This document shows, piece by piece, positions 36,973 through 52,080 of a stretch of 64,000 nucleotides of DNA (positions within the stretch are counted from its first letter, which is position 1; each line of letters opens with the position of its first letter). A program made the position numbers and the translations under genes. The stretch spans positions 26,419,793 through 26,483,792 of the forward strand of contig OX439134.1 of assembly GCA_949318235.1 (NCBI GenBank), written 5' to 3'. The notes beneath the pieces are model-generated. The model had not been told where the DNA came from, searched no databases, and saw only the letters and a list, made by a program, of their open reading frames with translations. Source of the DNA: Ecdyonurus torrentis (Eukaryota; Arthropoda; Insecta; Ephemeroptera; Heptageniidae).

Positions 36973-38273
36973 TACACATAATTGGTCATTGCTTCAGCTG
37001 ACCAGCTGAATGTGACAGTAAAATTTGTAAAGTTACTGTCAATCATTATATACCTATATGTCTATGATGTCTAAGAAATACAATAAGTTAAAAATGATGG
37101 TGATTCTATTTTAACGCTTATTCAAATAATAAATTTAATTCATAATATTACTTCAATTTACAGTACTGTATGTGTATGTATTATATATGCATATTATAAT
37201 GTACTGTACAATATTTAACAATAAAGATTTAAATTTCCATTGATTTAACACGAACACAAGACAATTTATTGCAGGTTTATTTTATATCTCAAAATACATT
37301 AATATTATAAAATAAAACGTGTGCTATACTTTATATTATAAAAGCTATAAAAGATTGAATGCAGTTTTTCACCCCCTTATATCATCAACCCCCCACACCC
37401 CCTTTTTCTCTCTTTATATATATACTATGATTAATCTACCTCCCCTATCCAGGTTTTGATTTTCTCTAGGTACATAGTACAGGGGTGCATAATACCCTCC
37501 TCCTTCCCTCCCCCCCCACTATATATGACACATGCTATTCATTGTGTCACTGCCGACGGCACGCGCCACCAAAAACCCGTTCAATTCAAGTCATCACGAC
37601 TTGCATTTAAAGTTTGAATAACACCTTAACAATAAAACATCATTTATATCTTTTATGTTCTTACATTTTTTTATATTACGTATATATTAATTTTCTATGC
37701 TATTAATTTTTCTTTGTTAGTAATTGGTTCCCATGATTACTATATATAGAGAATAAAATAAATGTTCAATATATATTTTTTTTGTCATTTTAATATTGTC
37801 ATTGTTCGTTGGCATAAATTAATTTATATTATTATTTTTTAACAATAAGATTCACTTTTTTTGATTGATACTTCTTTATATTTTCTGTGTGCTTTTACTG
37901 AAACAATATTCACAACTTTTGAATAATTAATCCAAAAAGTAATACAAATGTTTTTTACCGCGGTAAAAAACAAAAAAATGAGTGACAAAAATGGGTTCTA
38001 ACTTTTAACTGCAGTACTTTTCTTAAAATTGCTAAAAGGAGGTCTGCAATGCTTAGGTATAGGAAATTAGGGGTCTTTCACTATAGCATTGGAAGGAGCT
38101 GTTATTTCAAATTATATTGGAATATTATATTGTCCATAATATTAAAATCCAATTGCTTATTCAATTCAATTCTTATTCAATTATTTAATGCAATTGCTAT
38201 ATATGTTAATATAATCTAAATGTGTTGCAAAACAACGAGTAAAAATATGCTATTTTTGATATTACTGGGAGAT
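36973..38273. other. AT-rich spacer with a GC-richer patch
   Basis: TTCAGCTG/CAGCTGAA sits just outside the element near 36995-37012. 37360-37600 is C-rich with CCCCCCCC at 37510-37517 and ACGGCACGCGCC near 37556. No gene. Confidence 0.5.
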
Positions 38274-38566
38274 CATAGGGTGGTTGCATTCATATAAAAA
38301 TCGACGCCATATATAAGCACATTTTGCAAATTGAAAAGTTTTTAGCAATATTTTTAAGACCAATTATGGTTAAATTAGGTTTTGAAGTATACATGCGAGA
38401 AAAATAATAATGACAACAAATTTAAGTAATTTTCCAAAGAAAATAGCCAAAAATGACGTTTTCCCTATATGCTGAGCAATGTTATTCATTGCTTCAGTAT
38501 GGCGTCGAAGTGCATTCAGTATCATGTCATGCTCATATACACCTTATAAAAAATCTGATGACGACA
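38274..38566 (+). repeat. Dispersed repeat R3, copy 1
   Basis: Aligns with 62199-62521 through shared words in the same order: TGCATTCAT, TCGACGCC, CATTTTGC, GCAATATTTTT, CCAAAGAAAAT, ATGCTGAGCAATGTT, AAGTGCA and CATATACACC. Copies are clearly diverged. A (TA)n array lies 40 bp downstream. Confidence 0.65.
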
Positions 38567-38598
38567 GACATAGTAGGTCCGTATATCGAGTGTATATA

Positions 38599-38605
<7 letters not shown>

Positions 38606-38665
<60 letters not shown>
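38606..38665. repeat. (TA)n microsatellite
   Basis: About 30 units. Confidence 0.97.
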
Positions 38666-38669
<4 letters not shown>

Positions 38670-40015
38670 TTTATATAATCCAAAGTTCTTTTCTTCTGCT
38701 GATTGCGTTCAAATTGCCACCCTTTTCTACCCACCCCCTCTAGGTATATACCCACGTTCTGTGCTGCATCGAAGGCGGGGGGAGGATAGTGGGGGTGATG
38801 AGATTAGGTCGCGATGTGTATGCGGGTTTTATTGATCACATTAATGTTGGTACACCCAGGTATGTAGTGAGTGCTCCATTGTCTCGTATACCGTGTGCAT
38901 GGTGAGCTTAAGTAGGTGCTCCACAATCAAACGCCATATGGTATCTAACAGTGGGGTATAGAAAGGTTTAAGTAGGAACTTTTTACAAGGAAAATCACCG
39001 GGCTTGGATAGTATATCTTTTAGTCCCATGGATAATTTGTTTTTCAAATATTATAAAGTTGTAAATTTATAAAAAAAAAAAAAAAAAAAAAAAAAGCATT
39101 TGAAGTATTATCAAAGCTGATTTTGTTTTGATATCGCTTTAATAATTTATAATTTGTTGTACCGGTAAAATATATATATATATATATATTGGCCTAAAAG
39201 GTACAAAAATATGTATAGAATCCCTCATTTAAAATTCCTGGCCTCGGTGCAGCAGTTTTCTAAAAAAAAAAAAAAAAAGGATATTGTTTTACAATGCTAA
39301 AGGGTAGGAAGTTAGGATTTTGTGGAAGAGTGCCTTTTTCCAAACTGCCTGTGGTTAGTCCGTGGTTCACTAGCGCTCTATGCTGATAACCTCCATTACA
39401 AAGTTATCATTCCAAAAATCTCCAAAGTTTTTGATATACACAACAACACAAATATCTAGCATTGATTATTCTGTGGCATGCATCGAAATAAAGTTCTATA
39501 TTTCCTTTTTTTATTTAAATATATATACCTTAAAATACGTAAAATATTATACAATTAAAAAAAAATTTTAAATACGAAAGGTTTGATTTTGGAAGTTTCT
39601 CCTGTCACAAGAAATATGGTCAGTGAAGTGAAAAGCAATAAGATGAAAGCTCGCGTTATTGTCAAGCTCAGAGATCGAGTCAATAATTTTGTTGCACACA
39701 AAACATGGACATAATTCACAACACACGACGACGTGTATGCAAAATCTGCTGCTTGCTGCTGCAGGGTTAACTCAAGCAAATATCAATAAATATGAAATAC
39801 CTGAATGTCAAACTTTGCACATTTACATGCACAAATCTTGTTTACTATTTTTTTATATAGATTTATTTATCTTTTTTTTTTATGCTAGCAATATTTTGTT
39901 AAGGGAAGGAAGAAAAAAGAAAAACATATTTTGGCTTCACATTCTTGTAGAATATATAAGATTTATTTCTATGTGTAAAAGAAAATATATGGAAAAAAAA
40001 GTTTTAAGGAATAAG
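38666..40015. other. Mixed spacer with open frames of unclear meaning
   Basis: Contains A24 at 39071, (TA)n at 39172-39189 and A18 at 39261. From 39644 to 40069 one plus frame is free of stops (first ATG 39737, 111 codons), and an overlapping frame ending at 39713 is open for about 50 codons (VSEVKSNKMKARVIVKLRDR). Base composition is more balanced here. No domain is recognised, and the longer frame ends inside an F1 element. Confidence 0.3.
38960..39061 (+). pseudogene. Possible reverse-transcriptase scrap
   Basis: One frame reads FLQGKSPGLDSIS before a stop. It resembles the (N/G)K(S/A)PGxD segment upstream of the catalytic motifs of non-LTR reverse transcriptases. It is followed by an A24 run (39071-39094). 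Only about 36 codons are open and no other RT motif is found, so chance is a real alternative. Confidence 0.2.
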
Positions 40016-40210
40016 CAAGGAATGAATAAATTACATAATTTATGCTGCAATTATGCCATTGTAGCATAAACGATGCTAAATTAGAACGACACAAATAATT
40101 ATTATACTGTAAAACATATAGTATTGTATATAGCATAATAATTGTAAAGTCATAGATTACGCTGCATTGAAAATTAGCTATAACTATTACGTATGTATTT
40201 TTGTCTGGAA
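40016..40210 (+). mobile_element. F1 family TIR element
   Basis: AATGAATAAATTACATAATT and TATGCTGCAATTATG at the left; AGCTATAACTATTACGTATG and TATTTTTGTCTGG at the right. Interior ATTAGAAC and TATAGCATAATAATT agree with the 28136 copy. Confidence 0.7.
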
Positions 40211-40300
40211 GTAAGCAAATAATAAACAAAAGATCAATTTAATTTTAATTATAAATGTAATTGATAGTAATGTAATATTAATTTGCAACAATGAGTGAAT

Positions 40301-40376
40301 TTAACGCCTGTCAGGTAGGCATTTTTTTCAACTCGAGCGTAACACAAATTGCATAACTTCAAAGGTGTACTTCACG
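40301..40376 (-). repeat. Relative of the GAAT-linked module, without the array
   Basis: GCCTGTCAGGTAGGCA, AACACAAATTGCATAACTTC and AAAGGTG follow the order seen at 22736-22815. Shorter resemblances (GCAAGGTAGGCAAAT near 44209) suggest an old, widely scattered family. Confidence 0.4.
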
Positions 40377-41382
40377 TTTTTAGAAGTTTTTTCTCTATTG
40401 ATATGTAAAAAAGGTTTTGTCGTGCGTATGACCAATATTAAATCTCTCAGCCAATATTAAGGCTGGACCGCTGCGTAACAGCCAAGCACATTTAAACTTG
40501 GGTACCTTCCGGTTGTCCACCCGGAAGTCGCATAAACATAAGTCAAAACCTTGGATATCATTGCAAGATAACTTCGTGATAAGTGCTGCCCTCGTTGATA
40601 CTTCCCATCAACTAGACAAAGTATTCAAATTTGTAAAAACCGTTACCCGAATTGACACCTCGATATAAAAACACTCCCTAAACAAACAGCTGGTCGAGAA
40701 AACAAAAGAATTTCATGTTGTTCACCTCTGTAGTAAGTTATTTTTATCATCCCCTTGCATCCCCCGTCAAATCTCACATATGACAGAAGGGTGGGTTGGA
40801 GGGGGTGAGATTTGTTAAACTGACTTTTTACCTGAACTATAAATTATGAAATTAATGATTTTGACACCCCTTTTATGATCGAACATTGAACCGTGATTGT
40901 TATAAAAATGTTATGCATTTTTGTGTGTGTTGGTAATTGATATATATATAACGTATTCTTGGCTTATTGTGAGTTTATCATTATTATGGAAACTGATAAC
41001 TGCATCAAAAAATGTGTTTGATAGTTATCGTTATATAGTCTCTTTTTAAATTTTTGTACGAAATATTGAAAAGTTGCATTGAAAAGAAAGCTGTTTTGGA
41101 GATCTAAACTCATTGCTTTCTTTTTCTCATACGAATAAACCACAATGCAAATTTAGTGCATATTTTTTAATAGTTTAATATTATATGTACTGCAAGTGTT
41201 TAGAATAAGGATCTTTAGTGTATAGTATAGTTGTAAATTGTTATTTTGTTGAAAAACTTCCAGTGGTTAATATTCATATATATAGAACATTAAACAAATA
41301 AAAAAAAATATGACATTTTATAAAACAATAACAATGCAAGAAACTTATAAATAAAAAAATAAAAATAATAAAAAAATCTATT
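40377..41382. other. Spacer with a more balanced segment
   Basis: 40440-40830 has more G+C, including CCGGTTGTCCACCCGG and an inverted pair CAAATCTCAC/GTGAGATTTG (40768-40777, 40805-40814) around a G-rich loop. No coding frame is recognised. The rest is AT-rich. Confidence 0.45.
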
Positions 41383-41390
41383 ATACAAAC

Positions 41391-41919
41391 TAGAGCTGTA
41401 AATTTAAACCGGTTCAAGCACCCGCCCGGGCCAAAATCTTCGGGTGCTCGTTTTTTTTGAAAATGTTCAACCCGGGTTTCGAGCTTTTAGCTCGAAAACG
41501 AGCTTTTTCGAGTTTAGCTCGTAAATAACTCGTGGAAAAAACGAGCTTTTGAAAATAAATCGAGCTAAAATACAATTTTTGAAGAAAGCAAAGAAAAAAA
41601 TGTTTGTAATTTTTCTTCAAAATTGCATTTTTAAAATTCTATCATGCAAAATAAGCTGTTAAAAATATTTTTAAAAATTATTTTATTTTATTTATGACTT
41701 TTATCCTTTAAAAACAATTTTTTCGTAATAAAAATCGAGCTTTTTTCTTCATAGGCTCGAAGGCTCGTTTTTAAACTTTGGCTCAAATGTTGAGCTTTCC
41801 GAGCTTTGGCTCGTTTTTCGAGTTTAAGCTCGATTTCAAGCTAAACCCGGGTTTCAAGCCAAACCGGGCTAAAAATTTTCAGCCCGGGCTAAAAATATTT
41901 CGAGTTTTTTACAGCTCTA
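41391..41919. mobile_element. hAT-type MITE, 529 bp
   Basis: TAGAGCTGTAAA at the left is mirrored by TTTACAGCTCTA at the right, with a perfect 8-bp duplication ATACAAAC on both sides (41383-41390, 41920-41927). The arms contain many GAGCTCG/CGAGCTTT words and CCCGGG blocks (AACCCGGGTTT). Eight-base duplication and TAGAGCTGTAAA-like ends are typical of hAT MITEs. No transposase is encoded; a short minus-strand frame is just the repeat words. Confidence 0.88.
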
Positions 41920-42009
41920 ATACAAACACGTCTAGCGTTGAATTTCGAGTCAGCTGATATTTCATTGATCTTCATGTGGTCTTTTGTCCACTCTATCAGC
42001 TGGCAGCTA

Positions 42010-42032
42010 GGGGGGGGGGGGGGGAGGGGGGG
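42010..42032. repeat. Poly-G tract
   Basis: G15 followed by A and seven or eight G. A second G-rich cluster lies at 42757-42773 (GGGGG TT GGGGG T GGGG). Confidence 0.9.
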
Positions 42033-42798
42033 ATGCAAATAAGGAGAGAGTAGACAGCTGACTGTGTGTACCGAATGTGATTATTCAAATCTGACTAAAT
42101 CTCTGCACATTTAGAACATTAGGAAAGCCGTTGGTCATGCATCTCACCTGGTCTGTAGGTAATTTGATTAATATTTTTATGCCCTCAAGCCAAAACTGCA
42201 TAAGCTTAAAGTATGCAGTCCAATAAATGGGATTATTTTCTTTGAAAACCAATAAAAAATAAACAAACTATATTACTAGCTCGTCTACATAAAACCCGTT
42301 TACATGATTGGGTTCGTATCCCTTCTTTTTTTTCAAATTTTGCATTTGTTTTCATCTATAAAATAATGATAATAAAATTAAATAGAGCATATTTGTCTAA
42401 AATAATAATTATTTAACCCATTATTATATAAAATATTTTAATATATATAAAAAAATATATATATAAAAATAAAAATAATAATAAAAAAAAGGAAATAAAA
42501 ATTTTAAACACAAAAACATACCTAACTTTTATATAAATACACACTTACATATAACATAATGATAATGTAATATTATATGAAAAAAAGAAATGAAATTTTA
42601 AATTTTAGTTACATTTACAATTTTCACTCGCAATTTTTGTTACTTTGATTATTATTTTTTTCCTTCTTTCCCTTTTTCTAAATTGAAAGCTCTGAGCTCT
42701 CTCATTGTCGCAGTAAAAAGCTTTAAGCTGTTTAAAAAGATTTGAAAGGTGTGGCTGGGGGTTGGGGGTGGGGATCAGTTTATATGCAGGGATAAGAT

Positions 42799-42799
<1 letters not shown>

Positions 42800-42867
<68 letters not shown>
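42800..42867. repeat. (GA)n microsatellite
   Basis: About 34 units. Confidence 0.97.
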
Positions 42868-42869
<2 letters not shown>

Positions 42870-44009
42870 CTTAGTGGTTTTTATTCAAGAGCCTCAAATG
42901 TAAGAGGGAAAAAAAAGGTAGCGTAAGGTAAGGGAGTATGTACTAGGGGTAGAATTTTAATATTCACATGTAGCTCGTAAACATTCCTACTCCACTCTAA
43001 AAAATTGCTTTGAAAAATATACACTGGGCACTAAAAAATTTACTAGTTTTATAGACTATACGAATCAGTACTTTTTTTTTTTTTTTTTTTTTTTTTTCTG
43101 TAATAAATTCTGACTTTTATTGACTTGAAACCTATTTACAGGTACATGTGTGATTTAAAACTGATGTTTGGTTAAGAAATACGTGTTTTTAAATTGCTAG
43201 TTTGATCTCACTGTATAAAACACTTGTTCTATTTCTTACACTAAAAATGTCGTGCAAATTTATAGTAATAAAATCTATTTTTGCATTGTTATTATTATGG
43301 TTAGTATATGGTTACATTCAGCTTTCAGCACAATTCAATTTTATTAAAAGCTGTGAAAAGTATCAAACAAAAATTAAATATTTTATTCTTTACGCTTAGT
43401 AAAAAAAAAATAATAAAAATAAAAAAATAAAAATAAAAAAAGTGAATATTGTGAAAATAGTAAAGATATACATAAAAAAACTATCAGATTTTAATGTTAA
43501 AATTAAAAAGACATATGGGAAAAAAATAAATCTCAATTTGCAAAATATCATAAAATAATATAGAATTCAATAAAATAATATATATATATTGCATTTTAAA
43601 ATAAATATTTTCTAGCATGTACATAAATTTTAGTGAACTTTTCAACACGTTTTTTTTATATTATACATCTACTAACAAAAAAAGCACTTTATAAAATATT
43701 TTCAATTCATTTTCTCCCTTTTTATTCCAAATATATTGACACGTGAATTTAGAACTCTAAAATATATTTATTTATAGCCCCTTTCACCTGTAAATCCAGG
43801 GGTGATAAGTAAAGAGTTTTTTTCAACCCTCGCTTACGTGTGGTGTACATTAAATCGAAATTCGTGTTAATTCAAAATCTCTCTCTTTTTGAGAGCAATA
43901 AATCTCAATATCACTATTCTGAGGGTGGATTTTTACTCATAAATTTTGCTACCGATATACAGTATACTGATGAAATACGTGTATATCAAATAACAGATAA
44001 AATTCAGAT

Positions 44010-44012
<3 letters not shown>
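42868..44012. other. AT-rich spacer
   Basis: A lone end-like word CACTCTAAAAAATTG at 42992 resembles the 15222 element terminus. T28 lies at 43070-43097. No gene. Confidence 0.5.

Positions 44013-44059
<47 letters not shown>
44013..44059. repeat. (GA)n microsatellite
   Basis: About 23 units. Confidence 0.96.
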
Positions 44060-44061
<2 letters not shown>

Positions 44062-44366
44062 AAACCATACGTTCTTGTTTTTTTTTATCCCTAATAAATT
44101 TTACGTTTCATTTTTTTCCTCTCTTTTATTTTAAAAAACGAGAAAGTGATTTATACGCGTACCTTACGTAGTAAATTTTTCAGCATATTTCAAAATCGAG
44201 ATGTATCCTGCAAGGTAGGCAAATAGTCGGACACAATTTTTATAGCAGGTAAAAAGGTCGTTTACTCTAGGTCTATAGGATTTGTGAGTATGTGATTATA
44301 TGTCCAGTTGAATTTTCAAATAATGGATCAAGACTTTAATGTGAATTTATAATTATTTTTAAAACG

Positions 44367-44397
<31 letters not shown>

Positions 44398-45086
44398 TTA
44401 CATGTGCTGAGTTTGTTTACAATAAACAAACGAGTTTTTTTTCTCAAAGTTTCAACTTGGATTAAATGTTTAAAAAAATAAAAATATAGTTTTGCATTAA
44501 TTTCATATTGTGACTTATATTAAATTTTAAGTGAATAAAATAAAATAGTTTTAATTAAAATTTACTAAAATAATAATTTAAATAATTTGTAACGTTATAT
44601 AAATTGTAAATATAAATTTTATATCAATTGTAAACTGTAAAACAATGAGATTTTATTCCTGATTTCGCCCAATAAAAGTCGTTATTTATTATTATGATTA
44701 TCTTCAATCAAGATCATGGCATGTTTGACAATACGTTTTCTTTTTTCTTTTTCTTAGCTCTTTCAGTGCGTTGTAGAACTTTATAAAATTTAATTTTTAG
44801 CTTTTTCATCGTGTTTAAAATTATTTATATATAATTTCTCATGAGCATAATGTATTTAATATTATGAATATAAGTTTGCTTTCATTACATTGTTGCTATG
44901 CAAACAGTCCACTTGTCAACAAACATTCTTGTTTCACCCTCCGTTTACTTTTAAAATTATGCTGATATATAGAAATATAATTTTATAAGTTACAATCATA
45001 ACTTCAAAGAAAATAACTTCAGAGGTTAAAGAAGTCATTTTTTCTCCCTAACATATTATTTACCTTGAATTTGATCTTATACACTT

Positions 45087-45088
<2 letters not shown>
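44060..45088. other. AT-rich spacer
   Basis: A27 at 44368-44394; a degenerate GGTAGGCAAAT word near 44213 belongs to the GAAT-linked family. No gene. Confidence 0.55.

Positions 45089-45160
<72 letters not shown>
45089..45160. repeat. (CT)n microsatellite
   Basis: About 36 units. Confidence 0.97.
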
Positions 45161-45162
<2 letters not shown>

Positions 45163-45387
45163 AGATTGACGTGTGTTCAAATTGAGGGGTAGTGGAGTGA
45201 CGAGTGCAATAACCCGTGTCTATGTGTCCCTAGAGAGTGTTCTATTTGATCTTACTGCCCATATCTTTTTACCTTCTATATCGTGGTAAGAAATATCTTT
45301 GCAATATATTTACCATCCAATCTTATCATGCAAAAATGACCACTTTTTTATAACAAATGCAAACACATTATTTTTTGAAGTGGTGTT

Positions 45388-47958
<2,571 letters not shown>

Positions 47959-48023
<65 letters not shown>
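47959..48023. repeat. (GA)n microsatellite
   Basis: About 32 units. Confidence 0.97.
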
Positions 48024-48026
<3 letters not shown>

Positions 48027-50427
48027 TGTCTTTTAGGTGATACGAACTCTTTCTTTAAACTCAATTGTGTACTTAAAATTTAACATTCTTTTCTCTTTTC
48101 TATTCTGGAAGAAAAAAAAAGTTTCTTAACAACTACAATTTTTTTTAAATTGCTTCAATTAATACAATTAAAACTTTTAGTTTTTTTTTTTTTAGACTTT
48201 GAATAATTTTTGTCATTTCTTTAAAATGTTCTTAATTTAATCAAGCGTGTTGATAAACTTAAAGAATTATATTAAATAGAAATTTTTTAGAAAAATAAAG
48301 TTTTTGTATAAAATTTGAAATGAGTTGAAAAACACAACGATTTTTTTTTCTTTTTACGTTATTGCAACTCGCTTTTTAATTAGTAAATTAGTTATTCGAA
48401 TCCTATATATTGTTAATCTACATTGTAAAAATTATATATGTAGATTGTGTATAATTAATATTAACTGTATATAATTTTTGCCCTTAAATTATTATTTTTC
48501 GTTAATAAACGTTAATGCTTATTAAGAAACATGTGAAAACAATTAACATAATACATGACTAATAAATTTCATTTCCAATTATATTAATTACAATTAAAAC
48601 TGCAAAAAAAAAAATAAAAATAAATTAAACTATACAAAAATAAAATTTAATTCATGCAAATAACAAAAAAAAAAAAAAAAAAACTTGTAGTAAAAACCTT
48701 GCAACAAATGCAATATACTAAAATAATTTGAGGTGAAGAAGATATAGCAGTGACCTCTAAAATACACAAAGTAACATGATCTTTATGTATTTGCAAAAAA
48801 CTTAGTAACTTTTTTATATTCCTAAAATAATATTTTAAAAATTAAAACATTAAAAATGTATGATTATAAAATTATAAAATATTTCTCATTAAAATTAAAA
48901 ACCTGCACATTGTAAAAATAAATATACAATATGAAACATTAAGTAAACATGATGGTAGCAAAAAGAAACGCGAAAAATATTATATCACAAATACAATACA
49001 TGAATATTTACATAAATATTTGGAATAAAAATTTAAAGACTGTAAAAAAGGCAGTGAATACTGAGAAAATAAAAAAGGTATTCAAATATGAACAGGTCTC
49101 AGGTGGCAAAAAAATATTTATTTGTTTTGATATATAAAAAAAATGCGATGAAAAAACAACAGTTTGAAGATCGCGTGGCGTTCCTCAGGGATATGCTACG
49201 TATACTTCATGATAAATAAATAAATAAATCTCGGGGACTCAGGGGGGTACAGTAGGTGCAGGTGGTATTTTGCGTGTATAGAATAATGTAGTAAATATCA
49301 TATGTATGTGTGTTTATTATGTATCATATAAAGTTTTTTTTTTACCCTTGTGACCATAGCTTTTAGCACTTCACAAAATTAATACATACGTAATCATGTG
49401 GTGTACTGTCGTAAATCTTCAGTTTATTCTGTCCTGTCTTTCTCTTGAAAATATGCTCTATTATATATTTGAATTAAAATATCACTAAAAATATAAGCAC
49501 TTTCAATAATTTAAAATTTAAGCAAGTTACTAAAAAAATTACATTCTGAGATTTTAATCTCTCTAGCATCCCTGGTCCAGACAATCAGTTTTAAATTTAA
49601 TATTATTCTATACTTATATTTAAGTAATTTCTATTTACAATTATCAAGTATTTTAATTAAACGTAAATACAAGAGATGCAAATGAGTTTAATGAGTAAAA
49701 ATAAAATTTATTCAAGTATAAAAATTCAACGTAAGTTTTTTTTTTTTTTTTTTTTTTTTAATTTTGAGAAAAACGGTTATTTTGAAAGTTTAATCGTTTG
49801 AGAAACAGTTTGCTTTCAGGCTAATGATTTTTATGTCAAGTCTTAAATTGTAATTGCGTCATTCAAACACCTTTGGGCTGTTCTCATTCTTTCTTATGCA
49901 TCTGTGAAAGGAAGAAATACAAGTAAAACACTATTTGAATGTGAATCGCTTAGAATTATACAAAATACATTAAACAAACTTTTTTTCGGTGATGTATTTA
50001 TATAAATCAGCACATTTTCTATATTTCAAGCTTATTTTTTTAGATTTGTCCTGCATTTTTGTATGTAATTAATGGAAATACTTTCTTTTATTAAATGTAA
50101 TAAAAAATTAAAAGATTTAAAATTTATTTGATTGTCATAGTATGGTCATAATTATGCTGTCACAAGACCCACAAGATAAGAAATAATGTGTCAGACAATC
50201 AAAGACGTGAGCTATTCATAATCTCAACTATAGACATACGTAAAACAATTTTATTATATTGATATAAACCTTTAAAAAATTCTTCGTAGTTCTGTTTGGC
50301 TTACCTTGGTATATTTACGCTACTTTGGTATACATAATAACACATTATACCTCGTTTTCTTGAGTGTGTATTATCATTGCTCGCATTAGAGAGCATTACC
50401 TCTTCTTAATATCTTCTAAATTTGCAC

Positions 50428-50431
<4 letters not shown>
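48024..50431. other. AT-rich spacer, 2.4 kb
   Basis: A16 near 48667 and T22 at 49738-49759. The 62-codon frame at 48949-49137 is K/N/I-rich and not recognisable. No gene. Confidence 0.55.

Positions 50432-50493
<62 letters not shown>
50432..50493. repeat. (CT)n microsatellite
   Basis: About 31 units. Confidence 0.97.
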
Positions 50494-50496
<3 letters not shown>

Positions 50497-51959
50497 TACC
50501 TTATCTCGCTCACGTGAACTTACTTAAATTTAATGACAACGACTCTCCAAGCTAACTGTAAGTATGCAAAGAAAGAAAATAAGAAAAGAAAAGGAGCTTT
50601 TAAGAATAATTATTATGAACTAAACGATTAGTAGACTTTTAATTTGGAATTAAGTGTGAAATTGTATTTTTTTTTATGCAATACGTGTTTGAATTTTTTT
50701 TGAAGAAACTTTCTCAAGGTTTCTGACTGCATTTTTTTCTTGTAATTAAAAGTAAAGTTTTTTTTTTCTTTTTGTAACAACTTTAATATAATACATATTT
50801 TTTACTATACATATATACTCTTGTGCTTAGTATTAAAAAAATATTATACAGGATTTTTCAATGTAGTCATAAAATTGCATGCTAATCATATTCCGCTATC
50901 TGAACCATGACTGGCCAACTTCCGGTTACCTGTTAAACTCAGGCAAACAAGGCCCTACCTTCTGCAATGTTAATTAAACAAATGAGTATCGAAAATCATT
51001 GAAGTTATATAGCCCTCCAATATCGTGGAAAAAAAATGCATTTTATTTTACAGTAATTGTCATTTCTGTTTTGTCGTCTGCATGGAACACGTGACACTTA
51101 GGGGTTGTGAGAGCTTTTTTAAATTTGTTCTCAAATATAGGAATATCAAATATTACCATCAATACATGAATAAATAATATAAAATAAATAAGTTATTTCA
51201 AAATTAACTTTTTTATAGAATGAATGTTATCCAAATCAAATTTAAATATACCTTTAACAATTTTTTTAATACACGTGTAAACTCTAAATATAAAAATAAT
51301 TATATAAAAAAAACACATCGTTTAGCTTTAAAAAGGTATAAACATCGTTTTTTTTTATATCCTAAGTCAATATTTAAATTTAAAATTTCTTTTAATATTT
51401 TCTCAAAATATTATCATCACATATTCATATTATATAAGAAGGAAGTTCTAATACTCTTATACAACCCCCTACCCCAATCTCTCACTCTTCTTTGCACTAA
51501 ACAGTTTACATTAGGTTTATAATATAAAAAAACGTCATGAAAAGAATATGCGAGCTATAACAGCTTTTAAAAATGACTTTAGAACGCGTCTCTTTCACCA
51601 CTCTCAATTGCAACTACGTGCGGAATAAAATTAGCCTGCTACCTTACTTATATACTTCACAACCCTCTTTTCTATGTGCATGTTTTTTTATCTTTCTTTT
51701 TTTTATTAAGTTAAGTTAATGTACTTTAATCACAAGTGTTTTGTTTTTTTTTAATTACTTAATAAAAAAAAGTATTATATTTTTAATATGTTTATACGTA
51801 AATTTTTATTTTGCATAATAAGTTTTAATTTGAAAGTTATAAGCTAATATAATAAAGTGAGAATTTTATGTAATATTAACATTTTGTCAACAGTTTTTAA
51901 TTTATTTTGCTGTTGTGTTAGGTCTATAATAAAAATGTGTTTTTATTAATATTTGCCTT
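50494..51959. other. AT-rich spacer
   Basis: 50880-50970 shares the words ACTCAGGCAA and AAGGCCCT with the 20.7-kb segment. A 100-codon frame at 51220-51522 is composed of K/N/F/Y/I codons expected from this base composition. Confidence 0.5.
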
Positions 51960-52080
51960 TGTTTTATTTTGTTACAGGTACGTGGGTTTCAAGGATTTAA
52001 TTAAGCTGAAAATGGACAAATGACTTATACATAAGTACTTATTTTTAACAATAATTTTAATAAATAATTCTGTATTGACT
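51960..52080 (+). other. Candidate recursive splice site or last exon
   Basis: TTTTATTTTGTTACAG ends at 51977 and is directly followed by GTACGT. Read as an acceptor, phase 1 gives YVGFKDLIKLKMDK and a TGA at 52021-52023, with AATAAA at 52059-52064 and T-rich sequence after it: the layout of a short terminal exon. Read as a ratchet point, the GTACGT is the regenerated donor. The two readings exclude each other. Confidence 0.28.

Noticed and set aside
51220..51522. 100-codon ATG frame
   Set aside because: Composition is almost wholly K, N, F, Y and I; a frame of this length is expected by chance in 64 kb of such AT-rich DNA, and no domain is seen.
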